A stretch of DNA of 47,341 bases from Bacteroidales bacterium (GTDB taxonomy: Bacteria; Bacteroidota; Bacteroidia; Bacteroidales; F082), in NCBI GenBank assembly GCA_017530365.1, contig JAFXMK010000021.1, positions 1 through 47,341 on the forward strand. The letters run 5' to 3'. The notes beneath the pieces are model-generated. The model was not told the DNA's origin and made no database searches. It saw only the letters and a program-made list of their open reading frames with translations. Both the position numbers and the translations under genes were made by a program. Below are positions 46,405 to 47,341 of this stretch, piece by piece; position 1 is the first letter of the stretch; the number at the start of each line of letters is the position of its first letter.

Positions 46405-47341
46405 TTACTCTCCCAGCAGATGCTTGAATAGGAAGTTGTCGATCTTGGTAAAGAGATGCATGCGGCATTCGCCGTCGCCGTACTCATAACCACCATAGAT
46501 ACCGTGGTTCTTGTTGGGATAGATCATCAGGTCGAACTGCTTGCCATTGCTGATCATGGCCTTGATGAGCTCCATGGCGTTCTGGTAGTGAACGTTGTCA
46601 TCGCCGCTACCGTGGCAAAGCAGGTAGTTGCCCTTGATCAACTCAGTGTTATGCACCGGCGAGTTCTTGTCATAACCATCGGGATTCTCCTGTGGGGTAC
46701 GCATGAAGCGCTCGGTATAAACATTGTCGTAATAGCGCCAGTTGGTCACAGGGGCCACCGAAACGGCAGTGCTGATAACGTCAGCGCCCTTGGTGATGCC
46801 GTTGGCCGCCATGAAGCCGCCGTAGCTCCAGCCATAGATGCCGATACGATCAGCATCCACGTATGGCTGCTTGGCCATGTACTTGGCCAGGGTGATCATA
46901 TCCTCGGTCTCGTATTTGCCAAGCTGCAGGTATGTCATCTTCTTGAACACCTCTCCCTGAGCACCGCTACCTCTGTTGTTGATGGACACGCTGATGATGC
47001 CATGCTGCGCCAGAAGTTGCATCCAGAAATAGTCGCTGTCCGCCCATGAGTTGTTCACCGTCTGATGGCCAGGGCCGCCATACACATAGATCAACACAGG
47101 GTATTTCTTGTTGGGATCGAAGTCGGGAGGCAGGATCTGCCAAGCGTCCACATCCACCTGGGTGCCGTCGGGCAAAGTGAAAGCGGGGTCGCTGATCTTC
47201 AGAAGTTTCTTCTCACCGAGGTTGAAGGTCTTGAGTTTCTCGGCAAACTCGTGATTGTCCTCGAGTACACGCACCAGCTTGCCCTTATTGGTGTAAAGCT
47301 CATACTGACGAGGCTGGCTGATGGAGCTGTTAATATTTATA
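46405..47341 (-). CDS. Dipeptidyl peptidase IV-type S9 peptidase (N-terminus outside window)
   Basis: The frame is open to the right edge, so the N-terminal beta-propeller is cut; about 312 residues remain. The catalytic domain is complete: YPVLIYVYGGPG, SVSINNRGSGAQG, nucleophile GWSYGGFM, acid in GSGDDNVHYQNAME and the histidine in PNKNHGIYGG. Bacteroidales DPP IV enzymes cut X-Pro dipeptides in the periplasm. The order Ser-Asp-His and spacing fit family S9B; exact specificity is inferred. Confidence 0.9.
   Translation of the reverse strand, partial: ININSSISQPRQYELYTNKGKLVRVLEDNHEFAEKLKTFNLGEKKLLKISDPAFTLPDGTQVDVDAWQILPPDFDPNKKYPVLIYVYGGPGHQTVNNSWADSDYFWMQLLAQHGIISVSINNRGSGAQGEVFKKMTYLQLGKYETEDMITLAKYMAKQPYVDADRIGIYGWSYGGFMAANGITKGADVISTAVSVAPVTNWRYYDNVYTERFMRTPQENPDGYDKNSPVHNTELIKGNYLLCHGSGDDNVHYQNAMELIKAMISNGKQFDLMIYPNKNHGIYGGYEYGDGECRMHLFTKIDNFLFKHLLGE

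Overview
The window comes from a member of the Bacteroidetes, most likely order Bacteroidales. Three kinds of evidence agree. First, gene content: PorX, a protein with a type IX secretion sorting domain, the Bacteroidetes omega-like RNA polymerase subunit, DUF4835, DUF4159, DUF3467, and the order rpsU-xer-hpf-tRNAs-tuf-tRNA-secE-nusG-rplKAJL-rpoBC. Second, promoters: many genes are preceded by the Bacteroidetes -7 element TAnnTTTG, several with a TTG or TTTG about 18-20 bases upstream. Third, ribosome binding sites are mostly absent. It reads as ordinary chromosome with one accessory edge.

Layout. 1-5235 (minus strand) is a surface-polysaccharide segment: a truncated AAA ATPase, an ABC-2 polysaccharide export permease without its ATPase, a sugar-phosphate transferase of unusual architecture, a DegT/WbpE-type aminotransferase, a WbpD-type acetyltransferase and a LutA-like CCG-domain protein. 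5275-9514 (minus) is a tight run of porX, tsaE, aroB and aroA, read in that order. 9634-12191 holds an HD phosphohydrolase, a small HTH protein and a PhnP-like metallo-hydrolase. 12283-20062 (plus) carries a DUF6913-like gene, dapA, a large secreted M14 carboxypeptidase, bamD, rpoZ, DUF4835 and recN. 20040-23242 (minus) is DUF4159, rsmE and argS. 23328-29268 (plus) is a lipoprotein esterase, a PlpD-type patatin with a beta-barrel, pyrB, pyrI and lemA. 29278-44459 (minus) is the transcription and translation core: DUF3467, rpoC, rpoB, rplL, rplJ, rplA, rplK, nusG, secE, five tRNAs, tuf, hpf, a Xer recombinase and rpsU. 44602-47341 (minus) has a FISUMP-like lipoprotein, a COG0731 radical SAM protein and the C-terminal part of a DPP IV peptidase.

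Functional links. PorX controls the type IX secretion machinery that would export the M14 carboxypeptidase. BamD inserts beta-barrels such as that of the PlpD-like protein. The tRNA-tuf-rpo block is a growth-rate regulated core whose first promoter is one of the best consensus matches in the window.

The most notable observation is the pyrBI leader. A promoter-like element at 27170-27177 is followed by a strong intrinsic terminator at 27232-27263. A 33-codon open frame runs through the terminator and stops 3 bases before pyrB. This resembles the UTP-sensitive attenuator of enterobacterial pyrBI. Also of interest are a structured leader with two mutually exclusive pairings before the polysaccharide permease, and a set of 7-8 base tandem arrays that sit at gene junctions with a different unit at each site.

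No CRISPR array, insertion sequence, rRNA or prophage was seen. No gap without a gene exceeds 300 bases.
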